The notes under the pieces are model-generated. The model ran no database searches. It saw nothing but the letters and a program-made list of their open reading frames with translations, and was not told the origin of the DNA. Below, in pieces: positions 1 to 11,565 of a DNA stretch of 64,000 nt; positions within the stretch are counted from its first letter, which is position 1; every line of letters starts with the position of its first letter. A program made the translations under genes and the position numbers. Source of the DNA: Kudoa neothunni (lineage: Eukaryota > Cnidaria); NCBI GenBank assembly GCA_964304625.1, contig OZ199838.1, forward strand, positions 10,912,001 to 10,976,000. Reading direction: 5' to 3'.

Positions 1-3000
1 ACACAACTCATCAACCTCATCTTCCAGATTTTCTAAAAATAAACATTAAAAGCACTCAAAATAATCGACATATACTTAAGTTGGAATCCAACCATGAAAT
101 GGCATTCATATGACCATTCATAATTTTACTAACACTGTCATACTAGAGTGATAAATGAGAGGAGCTATTTAGCGTGTGTGCAAAATTATAAGCCATTTAC
201 TGTGATGTTTTCACTTATTTCGGATAGTTCATTGTTATTCATCTCATCAACTACTTCTTTGAGTTCCCGGTAAATAGAATTTGTAGTCATGTCGACTTCT
301 TCGCACAATTCATACAAAGAATGGCGTTCTTGGTTGTAGTTGAGTTCCATATTGATGTTTTTGGTTTCATAGTAAAGCATGTCCTGTTCAAGCTGGTTAA
401 TGAGGTCACCAACCTCTTCAACAGATGTAGATAATTGGCCAACGCTCTGATTCAATTTATTGCTGATAACAGCCTGGTTATCAATATGGGCCTTAAGTTG
501 AGTGAACTATTGTTTTTAATTTATCAAACAAATCAACATAGCCTAAAATGACATTGGTTTCCAAGGACATCAACTCCTGAGTCCATTTATTGAGTTTTGC
601 ACCATGGTCCTTAAAGTTCTTCAAATTAGTAGCTAATTCCTTCTCCCACTAGAAAACGTATCGATACCTAAGTAATATCTCAACACATCTAAACTTACTC
701 GGCTTATATAATAATTAAGTTCTCTAAATATGGAAATTTTGGATAGGTCGAAAGGCTGTTTTGGTAGCGAAGTATCCACATTTCTATAATATCACATATT
801 AGCCTTTTTCCAGGTTATTATTGATTAATGATAGTCAACTCAAAAGTAAAACGAAATGTAGATATAGCTTTGAGGTAGAATGTATTTGAACTAATATTCT
901 CTCTCATACAACAATGTGGAATAATAACAAACAAGGTCTCAATTTAAGAAACATTGTCAGAGATATATCCCAATTTTTATAGGTGTTATATCTCGATCAG
1001 CATCGTTACGATAATGACCAACACAAATATGGACACCAAATTTTTACTGAATAAAAAAAACTTACACATCTTTAAATTCCAAAGTTGATGGTACTAAAAG
1101 AGTGTTACTTGATAACAGAAAATCAATATTACTTTGATTGCTTGTGTTAAAAGATAAATTTGTAGCTCTATAGAGAAATAAAAAATGAATAATAAAAATC
1201 CTTATTAATAACTTCTCATTATCTTGCAACAATCCACTTTTGGTGCCCTATAAATTTTTAGTTCAAGCAGGGATATTATAGTTTACCTTTCGTTTCAGAG
1301 GGTCAAGTATATCACTTGGAAAACCTCCAGTAGATAATCCCTCATTTCCTAATATTACATACAAGCATTATAAATGATAACAGAAACAAAATTAAATGTC
1401 AAGTATTAAATATATAGAATGAAAAATTATAATTTATAACAAAATCCATCGCTGTAAGTATTAAACGAGTAAGCAAATGTGCTCGCTCAGTAGAAAGATT
1501 CAATGCGATTCTCATACAACAAATTTTGATATTTAAATTTATTTAATTGGACACCATTTTAGTTATATTTTTTTTAATTTAAATATAATTTATAGAAAAA
1601 TTACAAATAAAAATGGCGAGTGGATCAACACTAGGTTAAATTGATAAACCTACCACTACATGAGTAAAGTTTCCAATAATCTCATTTTAATTAAACAAAT
1701 CATTTCTAATAAATTAGGTTCCATCGTTGAAACTTTTCGTCATTAATAAAAACATAAATAATGCTTAGAATTTTAATAAAATAAATGTAAAATAATTTTG
1801 GGAATTTATTATTTAAATAGTTATATTATGTATTTCCTTGTTATTTATTTTATGAATCGACGATTTACTCGCGAACCACGTTTAATTGGCACTAAGAATC
1901 AATCAAGTAATGCAATAGTTATTTTTTCAAAATCTATTTTATTTTTACCGATATAAATACACAAAAATACCTTTAAATTACTTTAAAAGATCATACTCAA
2001 TTCTTTATTATTAAAATAATGAAAAAAGTATTACAAAATTTTAGCAGTAATTCTACAGTGAGTCTGAATGATACGTGATTCGATATGGGGGAGTTTCAAT
2101 TTTAACTCGTATTCTAAAACTCTAATGATAGCGTGAATTTTTACTGTTATTGGTCGAATTTTTTAATAAAAATTACCAAATTAATTAACTTTCATTGTTA
2201 ACTTTACAATATCTAGTTATGGCGAGATTTTTACAAAGTGAGGGCCTTTATTGCGAAGTTTCATTGTGAATAGAAAGAAATTAAGTATACCGTATTTATT
2301 CGAGTAAAAAAACCATTAAAATTTTAAGTTATTTCTCAGAAAGAAACTCTTGTGTGTTATTACCAAATAAATACAGTAACTGAGGTTAAAATTCTAATAT
2401 TAATCAAAAATTATTAAATAAACATGTGAGGATTAAGACAGAATATTTAATTGATTATTAAACATTCTTTTTTGCGGCGATGGCGTAAGTATATTTAACA
2501 ACTAAGAATTTTAGGTAATACATTTTATTCCTTAGTGATAAAATTATTTTAAATACAACGAACTTCCAATCATCAAGAAAACTTCGAACCAGTCCATTCT
2601 CTTGCTGGATAATGACTTCCAGTTAATCGAACATGCGCATATGTGTGATGCTTTTGTATTCCTTCTAAAGTTTATTTATTTATTTATTTTTTATGGAGAT
2701 TTTGTAATTTAATAATAATCAATTTATCGGTGAAATTTAATGTTCGATATATAGATTTGTCGGTGAATTAGCAATTTAGAGACTCGTAGAGAAAACGATA
2801 GATAATAATGACAAAATGACGCATATATTCATAAAAGAGTAATCCGAAACTTTAAAAATTTAAATTCAATGTTATTTTAATTCTATTTTGGTGAATATAA
2901 TAAATTCATTATTTAATCCGTCTTTTAACGAGGTTACTAACTCATCTTTTAAATTGAAACTCACGAATATTTTACTTCTTAATGAATTTAGTGTCAATCA

Positions 3001-3356
3001 AAATAGTATTGATAATCTATTGATCCTCAATGTCTGAGATTTCATTGTCTGTATTCAAATGGTTCGTAGTCTCCTTCATTTGGAATTTGCAAGATTGTCG
3101 ACTTCAGTTGAAGAGCTCTCCAGTTTATGGTTCATTATCAAAATTTACATATTCTGTTCCGCCTCGATAATAGGATAAAGTCTTTTTGCTGGGTTTTAGA
3201 ACAACCCTATGATTTTATCAGAATGTATAACGATAAAATAGTACTCAAGAACAAAGTTTGATGTTTATCTAATATATGTACTAACAAACGTTTGAATATT
3301 GCAGAACTTCGTCCGCTTGAATGATAAGATTTATTCTTTAACTCAAAATCTTTAAA

Positions 3357-3406
<50 letters not shown>

Positions 3407-6400
3407 TGTTTATATTATATACATCATTATCATCGGTGTTACATTACGTAAATTCTATGATCATCTATTTGGTTTAATCCGGAATTGAGATTACAAAGTT
3501 TCTCTGGCGTTCCAGCTGATCAAATATTTATCCAAAAGTAATTTCAATAAAATTTAGAATGACTTCTACATCGGGCGATTTCAGATGTTTCGGATTTCTC
3601 TGTATATTTACATTAATACATAAATCTTAAAAGTATAAATCAACATTTAATGTACGTTAATATGAAAATAAATTAAAAATTTTTCCCATTCTCGGCGTGC
3701 AAATAACAGGAATACAGGGAGGTTTCTTGGGACCGGCCGAAAACGTCGCTTTATCCAGGCCAGGGTCAACTGTATCATTCTAATGGGCAATAATGCAACA
3801 ACAGCAACCTCCCCAAGAGATTTCACAGACTTTATTTGCTGCTCTACGTCGAACATTCATCTCTTTACTTTTTAATCTTATTGCAATATATTTTCATAAT
3901 AACTAATCAAACAAATTGATTTCAATATGAAGTATGCAAAAGGGGGGAAACTAGTGAGCAGATTGACAGGCGTGTGAATGACGAGAAATGTAATAAGTGA
4001 AAACTTGCTTAGTTCAAAATATTTCAACCAGCCCATTAAAACCCTGGCGAAGGTTTTGAGAAAATTAGTATTTTAAATTTAGTAGCATGAGAAAAGCCTC
4101 ACTACGATAAAGCCTACAATAATCCACGCAAAATTATAAAAAAAATTTCAATTAATATTTGATCAAATTTTTTTGTAAAAAATATAATTTTGTTTAATTT
4201 TTAGTTTCTCACACACATTTTTGTTTATGTTCCAAAAATAAAGGTGAAATTTTTTTCAACTTCTTAAGGAGCGTGGGAATTACTTAAGTTGACAATTGTC
4301 AGTCACAAGATTTATTTGAACTATCGCTTTCTTTAACTTAGCGCTATTCTACCATCACGGAAGAATAGAAAATGATTATCATCGTTGTTCCTCAATTATG
4401 GCATTTGATCAATGTTTATCATAAGCCAATAATACAAAAAGTTGTTGAAATTTAAAACCTTATACAAACATAAGATTTGGTAATCCGTGGTTCATAATTT
4501 ATAAAAATTAATTTTTATTTATTAATATAAGGAGAAACGTTCAAACTGATCAATAGCTTATTGTTATAATATATGGCTTACCTCCAATCCCTCTTTTCAA
4601 CATGTCAGAACCTGGCAACTTTTTCTCACCAAAAGATTCTAAACTCATGAATAGTTCGATATACTCTCTGAACAAAGCTTAACCTTTTAAATGAAATGTT
4701 GCACCAACACCAGCCGAGGATGTAATTTCACGAGAATCGGGTATTTGTTGAGTTTTGGATGGTACATCTGAACCCAAAGTCCCTGTAGTGCTGATTGGGA
4801 GAACGCCAGAACCAAGTGACAGAGGCTGAGTCGTAGATGCAATCCCAGAATCTACTTTTTTGGCATTTCCAGTTAAATCATCAGGACCTTGACTTTTGGA
4901 GGTTTCTGATGTCGGCTTAGTTCCACTAAAACCCAATTTTGACGTGATCCCAGTTAAACCACCAGATCCCAACGACGAAGAAATTCCACCGAACAGTGAA
5001 CCAACTCCAGGGGTGGATGCGGCTCCAGTTAAACCACCAGATCCTAATGTAGATGCAGTTCCACCAAAGAGTGAACCTGAACCTGCAGCTAACGTGGTTC
5101 CTGTCAGGCCACTACCTCCAAGTGTGGATGTAGCTCCAGTTAAACCACCAGATCCCAACGATGATTTAGTTTCACCAAAGAGTGAACCAGAACCTGCGGT
5201 TGGTGTAGTTTCAGTTAAACCACCAGTTCCTAAAGACGATTTCGTTTCACCAAATAATGAACCGGATCCTGTAGTTGGTGTAGTTCCAGTTAAACCACCC
5301 GATCCAAGTGTGGATGTGGTTCCACCAAAGAGTGAACCTGAACCTGCAGCTAACGTGGTTCCTGTCAGGCCACTACCTCCAAGTGTGGATGTAGCTCCAG
5401 TTAAACCACCAGATCCCAACGATGATTTAGTTTCACCAAAGAGTGAACCAGATCCTGTAGTTGACGTAGTTCCTATCAAACCACCACCTCCAAGTGTAGA
5501 TGAGGTTCCGCCGAAGAGTGAACCAGAACCTGCGGTTGGTGTAGTTTCAGTTAAACCACCAGTTCCTAAAGACGATTTAGTTTCACCAAATAATGAACCG
5601 GATCCTGTAGTTGGTGTAGTTCCAGTTAAACCACCCGATCCAAATGTGGGTGCAGTTCCGGTTAAACCACCAGATCCCGGCGTTGATGAAGCTCCAAATA
5701 ACCCTCCAGATTTCAAGGTTGGAGCAGTCTCAGCGAATAAAGAGCCGGAACCTACGGTTGATAGGATGTTAGTTAACGTTCCGGATCCCAAGGAAGAAGA
5801 AGCTCCAGTTAAACTGCCGGATCCTAATGCTGATGTTGTTCCAGAAAAATTATTAGACCCAAGAGATCCTTGTTTATTTGTTGTTGTACTAAAGAGTCCT
5901 TCTGAACTGAATTGTGGCTGTTGATTAGAGGCTGTTCCACCAAAAAGTGCACCCGAGCCAGCTGAATTGGCTACATTGTTTTGTAGTCCCGATGAAAACA
6001 GAGAGCTTGTCTTAACGTTAGCAGATTTTTCGGATGCTCCAAGGGGAGAATTTGATGATGTCAATTTTGTACCAGATAATAATGTTCCCGCAAACAACGA
6101 ACTAAAAAATATATTTAAAAAAATAATGAAACAAAGAAGAGATACGCTGAGGGTTTCTCAATGGATAAAGGGTTGTTATTTCCTTCCGAACCTTTCAGAT
6201 TTGTATTTGATTTATCAGTGTCAGTATTAGTATCCAAGAAATGAACTTTCTTTTTAGGAGACTTTTTTTCGGAAGTTCCTAAAGGTAATTAAATGGAATA
6301 AAGCTTTAATAAGCAGTACGACAACGAAAACTATATTTATGCAGTAAGAACAGAGCAAAATTTTTAAAACAAATTTTTGCGAAAATAAATAATATACATA

Positions 6401-6662
6401 ATTTGAAAATAAATTCAAACAAATCCCGATTCTCTGACTTAATTAAATGGGATATAATTATTTCATATGGTGTATTGTTAAGCTGTGCAATAGGGAAAAC
6501 AATAATATAGATTAGAAATGAGAAAAAAATAACCTTATAATTTTTCTACCTAACTCATTATTTTCATTAATTATCACAAGAGCTTTTTAATTAAAATTCA
6601 TATTAAACAAACGAAATACCTGTAGGATAAGGTGAATTCCTATTATTTCCTTCCAAGGACAT
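1..6662 (-). CDS. NUP62: Nuclear pore glycoprotein NUP62 (partial, 3' end outside window)
   Basis: FG nucleoporin of the central transport channel; in the family the C-terminal coiled coil assembles with NUP58 and NUP54. The start ATG is at 6660-6662 (protein begins MSLEGNNRNSPYPTG). After a basic linker (EKKSPKKKVHF) comes a Gly/Ser/Thr-rich repeat exon (about 6100-4700) with scattered LFG motifs, then several small exons joined in phase. The coiled coil begins near 660 (WEKELATNLKNF) and includes NKWTQELMSLE and KAHIDNQAVISNKLNQ. The last visible exons encode KIMNGHMNAISWLDSNL, matching the family's KILNAHMDSLQWIDQN, then run off the left edge. One intron is 3.2 kb and contains a TA microsatellite; most others are 27-60 nt. 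One junction needs a 16-nt intron. The recurring fit of splice phases supports one gene rather than two. Confidence 0.85.
1349..4581 (-). other. NUP62: 3.2-kb intron of NUP62
   Basis: The intron runs between the exon ending in the codons for MLKRGIG and the exon starting with GNEGLSTGG. Donor GTAAGCC and acceptor ending AATATTAG are in matching phase. At over 3 kb it is about 60 times the usual intron of this window. I see no gene in it, only AT-rich DNA and a TA microsatellite. A 69-codon minus frame at 3647-3856 is not recognisable. Confidence 0.7.
3361..3402. repeat. (TA)n microsatellite
   Basis: About 21 uninterrupted TA units, inside the large NUP62 intron. Confidence 0.95.
4700..5990 (-). 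repeat. FG/GL-rich tandem repeat region of NUP62
   Basis: This stretch codes for loosely repeated units of about 16 residues of the form GSGSLFGETKSSLGSGGLTG. At DNA level there are secondary duplications. The segment starting near 5059 recurs near 5320 (261 bp offset, 87 codons), and the segment starting near 5191 recurs near 5527 (336 bp offset, 112 codons). All offsets are multiples of three, so the frame is kept. Most units have lost the Phe of FG and read GLTG or GLFG-like. The biased codons also open a long antisense frame, which is not a gene. Confidence 0.85.
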
Positions 6663-7094
6663 CACACACTGCCGAGAATTGTGCGAAGACCGACGAATCT
6701 ATCAAAGGCGCCTGGATGTTTGTGTTGTATTAGCCTATAGTTTTATATCCAATCAAACAATAATTATTAGTTGAACACAAATATTATTGATTTTTTTAAA
6801 ATTGTGTAGTCTGATTTAGCGTATAAGATTATTAGAGGAAGTTGTTTTTGTTGTGTACCTTCAAATGCCTACCAGGATGTAAAAAAGTTAAGATCCCCCG
6901 TTGATATATTTATTGATTTTTGTATTTTAATCAATTATTAATCTTATTGAAAATTGCCCCATTCCTTTATTCAACCAGCTTTTTGGCATCAGGCAGACAA
7001 ACACGCAAATAAATATCTCATTTATTTAATTTTATATATACTAAAGACAGCAAAGAATATACGATAATTAAATATTTCTAGCTGGGAGGTTAAC
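6663..7094. other. Intergenic spacer KDSR to NUP62
   Basis: 432 bp between the stop codon of KDSR and the start codon of NUP62, both on the minus strand. It must hold the KDSR 3' UTR and the NUP62 promoter. No further feature seen. Confidence 0.5.
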
Positions 7095-8609
7095 TTATTT
7101 CAAATGGTTTCGTATCTGTTTGTAAAAGCTACAGATATTGACTAATATTATAAGTCTTGAAATTGCAGAAAAGAATAGCTAAATTAAAAAGCTGAACAGA
7201 ACTTCTCATCAATCAATTACCTCGCCTATAAAATGAATAAATCGTTTCGGAGGAACCGAAGTTCCGGCAGTAGCCCAGTTTACCAAATGACCAGTTACTC
7301 CATAGCAGACTAAACTTTCCCGATGCTAATGTCTAAATTTAAATATGACCATCCAGTAATATAAACTTCAATTGCAGAAATTAATTTGTATGCAACATCT
7401 TCCGGTTCGTATAGCTTAGCCTTTCCAGATATAATTTTTGTTATTAGCGGCTATTTCATAAAAAAACTTTCTAACAATTAAGCAATCATAAAAAGAACTT
7501 TAGTTGAACTCTCTTGAACGTATCCGGGAGTGTTAGTATCTGATGGGTAGGCCATTATGATATTAACATTTCTGTGTTTATTCTATTATGAATTAGCTGG
7601 CATGAACAACGAGAGTAAGACCTCCATTTGGATAATTTGAGCCAGCCCCTCTAATGCAAATTTCGAAGGAGAGTATGCCCCAAAACCATAGAAACCAAAC
7701 TTGTAAAAATAACACATCATATTTAAACAGAAGGAACATACTTTTCCTGCAACTGAAGAGAGAAAAACAATGGTGCTTGGTCGTTGGCATTCCTTGGCAA
7801 TTTTGAGACGACTCAATAAAAGATGGGCCATTTTCGCTGATCCCATATAGTTGAGGTCCAGCGTAGCCTAAACAGTCAAAGCTAAATGAAGAAAACCCCA
7901 ATTAATAACTTGGTGTTTGCTGATTGGAATATCTTCAAATCTCCCACAACAAGCGCCACCAGCACAATTCACAAGAACATCAACCGGACCGAAATTATTC
8001 ACAATCTAAGCAAATCTATTTCATGTATTCACACCGTTAACATGCCTCATTAAAGACCCCCTCCAAAATGGAGTAGTCATCTGTAACATCAAATTTAAAA
8101 GTTTGAATCTATTTCGATGGTGAACACTCCCATAATTAGGTCTTCAAATAGACTTACTTTTGAATTACAATGGGAATTAGATAAAATTTCTGATTTGAGA
8201 TATTCAAGGTCGGCCTAAGTGTTTTAGTTGTGATCACTATTCATTTATGAATCACACAAAAGTACCATTGTTCTTGCTAGGAGAGTTAAACGAAGCGGGC
8301 GTACTGAAAGAAGATTCACCATCGACCTTCCAATACCTTTTGTGGCTCCCGTGATCTAATTTTTAGGTGACTCCCTCAAATTTGAACATCAATTACAACT
8401 ATGTGTTTGTCATGGAGACACATTTTATCTTGGAATGTCAAATAACGATGTATAAATTTTAAAATCCCAATCACAATAACAACTGAGGTGGCAGCAGTCC
8501 ATGATGTTAACATTAAAACCATTCTCAACGAGTTACGCTGAGAAGCAGCGTTATTTTTAAGTGATAATCCGGCGAGAATTGGATTTATGATGGGAAAATA
8601 CCTTCTCAT
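7095..8609 (-). CDS. KDSR: 3-ketodihydrosphingosine reductase (SDR family)
   Basis: Reduces 3-ketodihydrosphingosine to dihydrosphingosine with NADPH at the ER membrane, the second step of sphingolipid synthesis. The N terminus has a membrane segment (ATSVVIVIGILKF). The next exon gives the cofactor motif ITGATKGIG and TLLART (family TLVARN). Then follow GPVDVLVNCAG, LNYMGSAK, IVFLSSVAG with the catalytic Ser region, and YGFGAYSPSKFALEGLAQ with the Tyr and Lys of YxxxK. NIIMAYPSDTNTPGY matches the family's YITVAYPPDTDTPGF, and a hydrophobic tail (LFFSAISRLIILVNICSFY) precedes the stop at 7095-7097. I count about 11 exons. The intron near 8045 has a GC donor (GAG/GCATG). All catalytic residues appear present. 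It is divergent from LLPH, with 461 bp between starts. Confidence 0.9.
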
Positions 8610-9070
8610 AATGTTTCAACATATTTCATCTATTTATTCGAAAATAAATATTATATATTAATAAATTATTCTATATAATGTTGTTATTATTTAAATAGAT
8701 ACCTATGTCAGAAATGAAAATAAATGGTGATTCAAACATCATACGAACTATTAGAGGTATTATTCTTAAATAATACTAGATAGATTTTTAATAATGCAAA
8801 AAATTAATATACATTAAATTTGAAGATTGAAAATTGTAAAATTGTTCATGACATTTACATGGAGTGTACCACATGCGCGAATATATTGTGCGCATTAAAC
8901 TCTTAATGAAAATTAACCACATCATAATTTAATTAATTAAAAAATTGAAATTTTTAATGTTGTGATTTTAGCGATTTATAGTTTATTTAGTCAGTATTCA
9001 TGAACCACGTGGCCCAAGATATTAATCCTACAATTAGCGTTGTCTGCAATTGATCGTTTTAGTGTGGTTG
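8610..9070. promoter_or_regulatory. Divergent promoter region KDSR / LLPH
   Basis: 461 bp between the two start codons on opposite strands, so it must hold both promoters or one shared promoter. It is very AT-rich. No specific factor sites can be named. Confidence 0.4.
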
Positions 9071-9406
9071 ATGGCAAAGAGTAAAAGAAGTAATATAAAG
9101 AAACGAATGAAGTCTATTAGGCTGAATGATCCAGAATTTAAAGAAAAGATGAGGACAGACTTGGAAAAAATGCTCTCCTCTACAGATAATGGTGGGCCGA
9201 ATATGTATGTTGCACCAGACGCCAAATTTGAGTCCATAAAGTTGAGCGAAATCGATCTAAATATGGAACACTTGGTTACTGACGATATAAGTGACGATTA
9301 TGCCAATTATGGAATCAACACCACCAGTAGGCATAGAGTTGGAAAAATGAAGAAACAACGAAAAACACGTTCCAAAAACTCATCAAAGAGGAATAAAAAA
9401 CGATAA
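9071..9406 (+). CDS. LLPH: LLP homolog (LLPH) small basic nucleolar protein
   Basis: A 111-residue, lysine-rich, single-exon protein. The start at 9071 was chosen because MAKSKRSNIKKRMKSIR matches the conserved family N terminus (human MAKSLRSKWKRKMRAEK). An upstream in-frame ATG at 9050 would add seven residues not seen in the family. The C terminus is a lysine/arginine tract (KMKKQRKTRSKNSSKRNKKR). Members of the family act in the nucleolus in large ribosomal subunit maturation. The centre (YVAPDAKFESIKLSEIDLNM) is poorly conserved. Identification rests on the N terminus, length and composition. Confidence 0.65.
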   Translation: MAKSKRSNIKKRMKSIRLNDPEFKEKMRTDLEKMLSSTDNGGPNMYVAPDAKFESIKLSEIDLNMEHLVTDDISDDYANYGINTTSRHRVGKMKKQRKTRSKNSSKRNKKR

Positions 9407-9859
9407 TAATTTTTATTCGATGTGCTTACTTATTCCTTTTCGTTGTGAAATATCCGATTAAATTGTTTTTACGCGTAATAGTGTGTTTTAATATTTGTCA
9501 TTGTAAGCGTATAATACTCTATAATGGTTTCTTTTTTGCTTGGTTTGGTTATGGAAAATTTTCATTAAACGATTATGATACTTTTTATTTATAATAATTA
9601 ACTCAAATATGAGACTAAATATGGAAATCTTGAGTTTTCGATAAGTTGCAATTGTAATATTTATCACGTAAAATAGACATTACTTTAGATATATTTGTAG
9701 GCTGAAATTTGATATAACCCTCAATTTTTAGATCAAATAATTTTTATATATTATAAAAATGTAGGAATAGTTATTCTAAATCGTTAGATAGAGGATAGTA
9801 TTGAAATAAATTTATAAAACCTCTCCAAAGGTCACTTGAGATTTTCTTCTACATTGAAA
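9407..9859. other. Intergenic, no feature seen
   Basis: AT-rich DNA downstream of LLPH. No open frame or repeat of note. Confidence 0.4.
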
Positions 9860-10320
9860 TTAGCCAAGTAACTCGTTAATGCCATCCATGCTGACAGTGA
9901 TATCCTCATTAACTGATGATTTTCTATTTTGTTGAGATATTCTGTATTTTATGACACGCCAAGTTCCTTCAACCACATTGCTGTGAGCACTTGGAAAGTG
10001 TCTATCTATTTTTTATTACGATTAACAATGAGGTGAGTATAGATATTATGGAGAAAAGTGTAGCTATTGTAACAATCAGTGATGACGAAACCTATTTTAA
10101 AATAGTTTTTAATCTTTTTTATTGGAGTTTCAGAAGTTCTATCTGAGATTTCACCTAGAAACATTATCCGTTCTGCTATTCTTTCCACACCCTCAAGCGT
10201 TCATGCTCCGTTAGCGTTAGGTGGTCGGTTGTGTTTTATTGTCCTAAACCATAAAATCATCAATTTCTATGACAAATTCCTCCGCGCCGATTATTATATT
10301 TCGGAATTCTAGAATCTTAA
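9860..10320 (-). pseudogene. Merlin / ISXO2-like transposase fragment
   Basis: Reading the minus strand gives pieces of an IS1595/ISXO2-type DDE transposase. FVIEIDDFMV is the first-Asp region. VITDCYNSYTFLHN is the second-Asp region, followed by YTHLIVN. HFPSAHSNVVEGTWRVIKYRI corresponds to the family's HTN-IES-WR motif and ends at a stop at 9860. The frame is interrupted at least twice and the N-terminal part is missing, so this is a decayed piece of a plain DNA transposon. It is distinct in sequence from the better-preserved Merlin copy at 46.8 kb. Confidence 0.6.
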
Positions 10321-11561
10321 TAATTATTTGTCGTACGAATTGGCGATAGTTGAGATTGTTTGAGACGAATGGCAAGTAATTACGATAGAATTTAGAGTTT
10401 TTACACCAACTAACCAATAACAAGCTAACTCGATTAAATCGTTTACTTAAGGTTTCATATTTTCAAATAATGTAATATCAAGTGTGGAAACTTTTTTGCA
10501 CAACATCACCAATTTCTATTTGGAGAGAGAAGCCGAATCTATTACGTTTAGGACAGATAGTTGGTTTTTTAAGGTATAAGGTTAAACAAAATATTTTATG
10601 GAATTTTTCTCCTTATTAAATATGCCTTTACGCGATCTTTTGATGAGGTCATTGTTTGTTGTTTGGAAACAGCGGATTATTTGGTGGATCCATTTCAAAT
10701 TTGAAGTGCCTATTGCAACCATTAGTAATATCCATGTGAGTGGAATTTTGATGGTATTTAACTATTTATGACCTCAGAGAGAGAGAGATAGAAATGAGCA
10801 AAAAATAATTAAATATAGTAGATTCTAGAAAATAAACTTCATAAATTAATTATAAATGGGAGTTCCCGGAATTAAAAATTGATACTGTGCAAGCGTAAAC
10901 TCCATTTGGGATTAAAATGTGCGTGTCGATAACCACTGCCTAAAATTATTTTCGTGATGTGTTTTAATCTGATCGTTACGCCTTCGTTGGTACGAAAGGT
11001 GATACGGATTAATTTGATCGAAAATCGATTTTAGTCGGATTAAAAATCAAAAGGGCTATTGGCGCGATAAATAATATTTAGGTGTCACTAGTTTTGGCTA
11101 TATTTGAATATTTCTCATCTATCGCTCCATTATTATAATACGGAAAAAATTTAATATAGCAGATTTTTAAAAATCAAAGCTGTACACAGCATGTGAGAGA
11201 GAGAGAGTTGCTGGGATCAATAACTGATATCGCGCGTGCTTAAGTACCGATGGGGATTAAAATTTGTCGTGCCAATAGCCCATTATCCTTTAAAATATAA
11301 TACTAACATTCATTCTGAGCATAGATATTTAGATTAAAATGCAGAATAGTCGCCACATGTAGCGATTTAAGATTATAATTAGATCGAACAATAAACCTAG
11401 ATTTTTTAAATCGAATTAGTATGGTATTTGTTGAACAATTAATGATAGGAATGAATCGATTTCATCTAATAAATTACTTTTGGTATTAGCCTTATGCATT
11501 TGATAAAATTAATCAGCTAAAGATTATATAAAACAAGGAATTTTTATACTTAGACACAGAA
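10321..11561. repeat. Intergenic with a diverged direct repeat
   Basis: No gene seen. About 155 bp near 10790-10945 resembles about 150 bp near 11140-11290. Both copies go from an ATTTAATATAGCAG-like start, through GA-rich runs, to a block around GGGATTAAAATKTG followed by CGTGYCRATARCC. They lie about 345 bp apart in direct orientation and are well diverged. A similar GAGGTAATAGCCACTGCC block occurs near 61600, so this may be an old dispersed repeat. Confidence 0.35.
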
Positions 11562-11565
11562 TTAA

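Noticed and set aside
3647-3856. 69-codon minus frame inside the NUP62 intron
   Set aside because: No recognisable motif and no splice phase linking it to the flanking NUP62 exons, which already join in phase without it.
4896-5924. 342-codon plus-strand frame, Pro/Glu-rich (VKPPDPN repeats)
   Set aside because: It is the exact antisense of the NUP62 FG repeat exon. The NUP62 frame is supported by splicing phases and homology; the antisense frame is a by-product of biased repeat codons.
7593-7901. 102-codon minus frame overlapping KDSR
   Set aside because: Alternative frame of KDSR exons and introns; the KDSR frame carries the SDR motifs.
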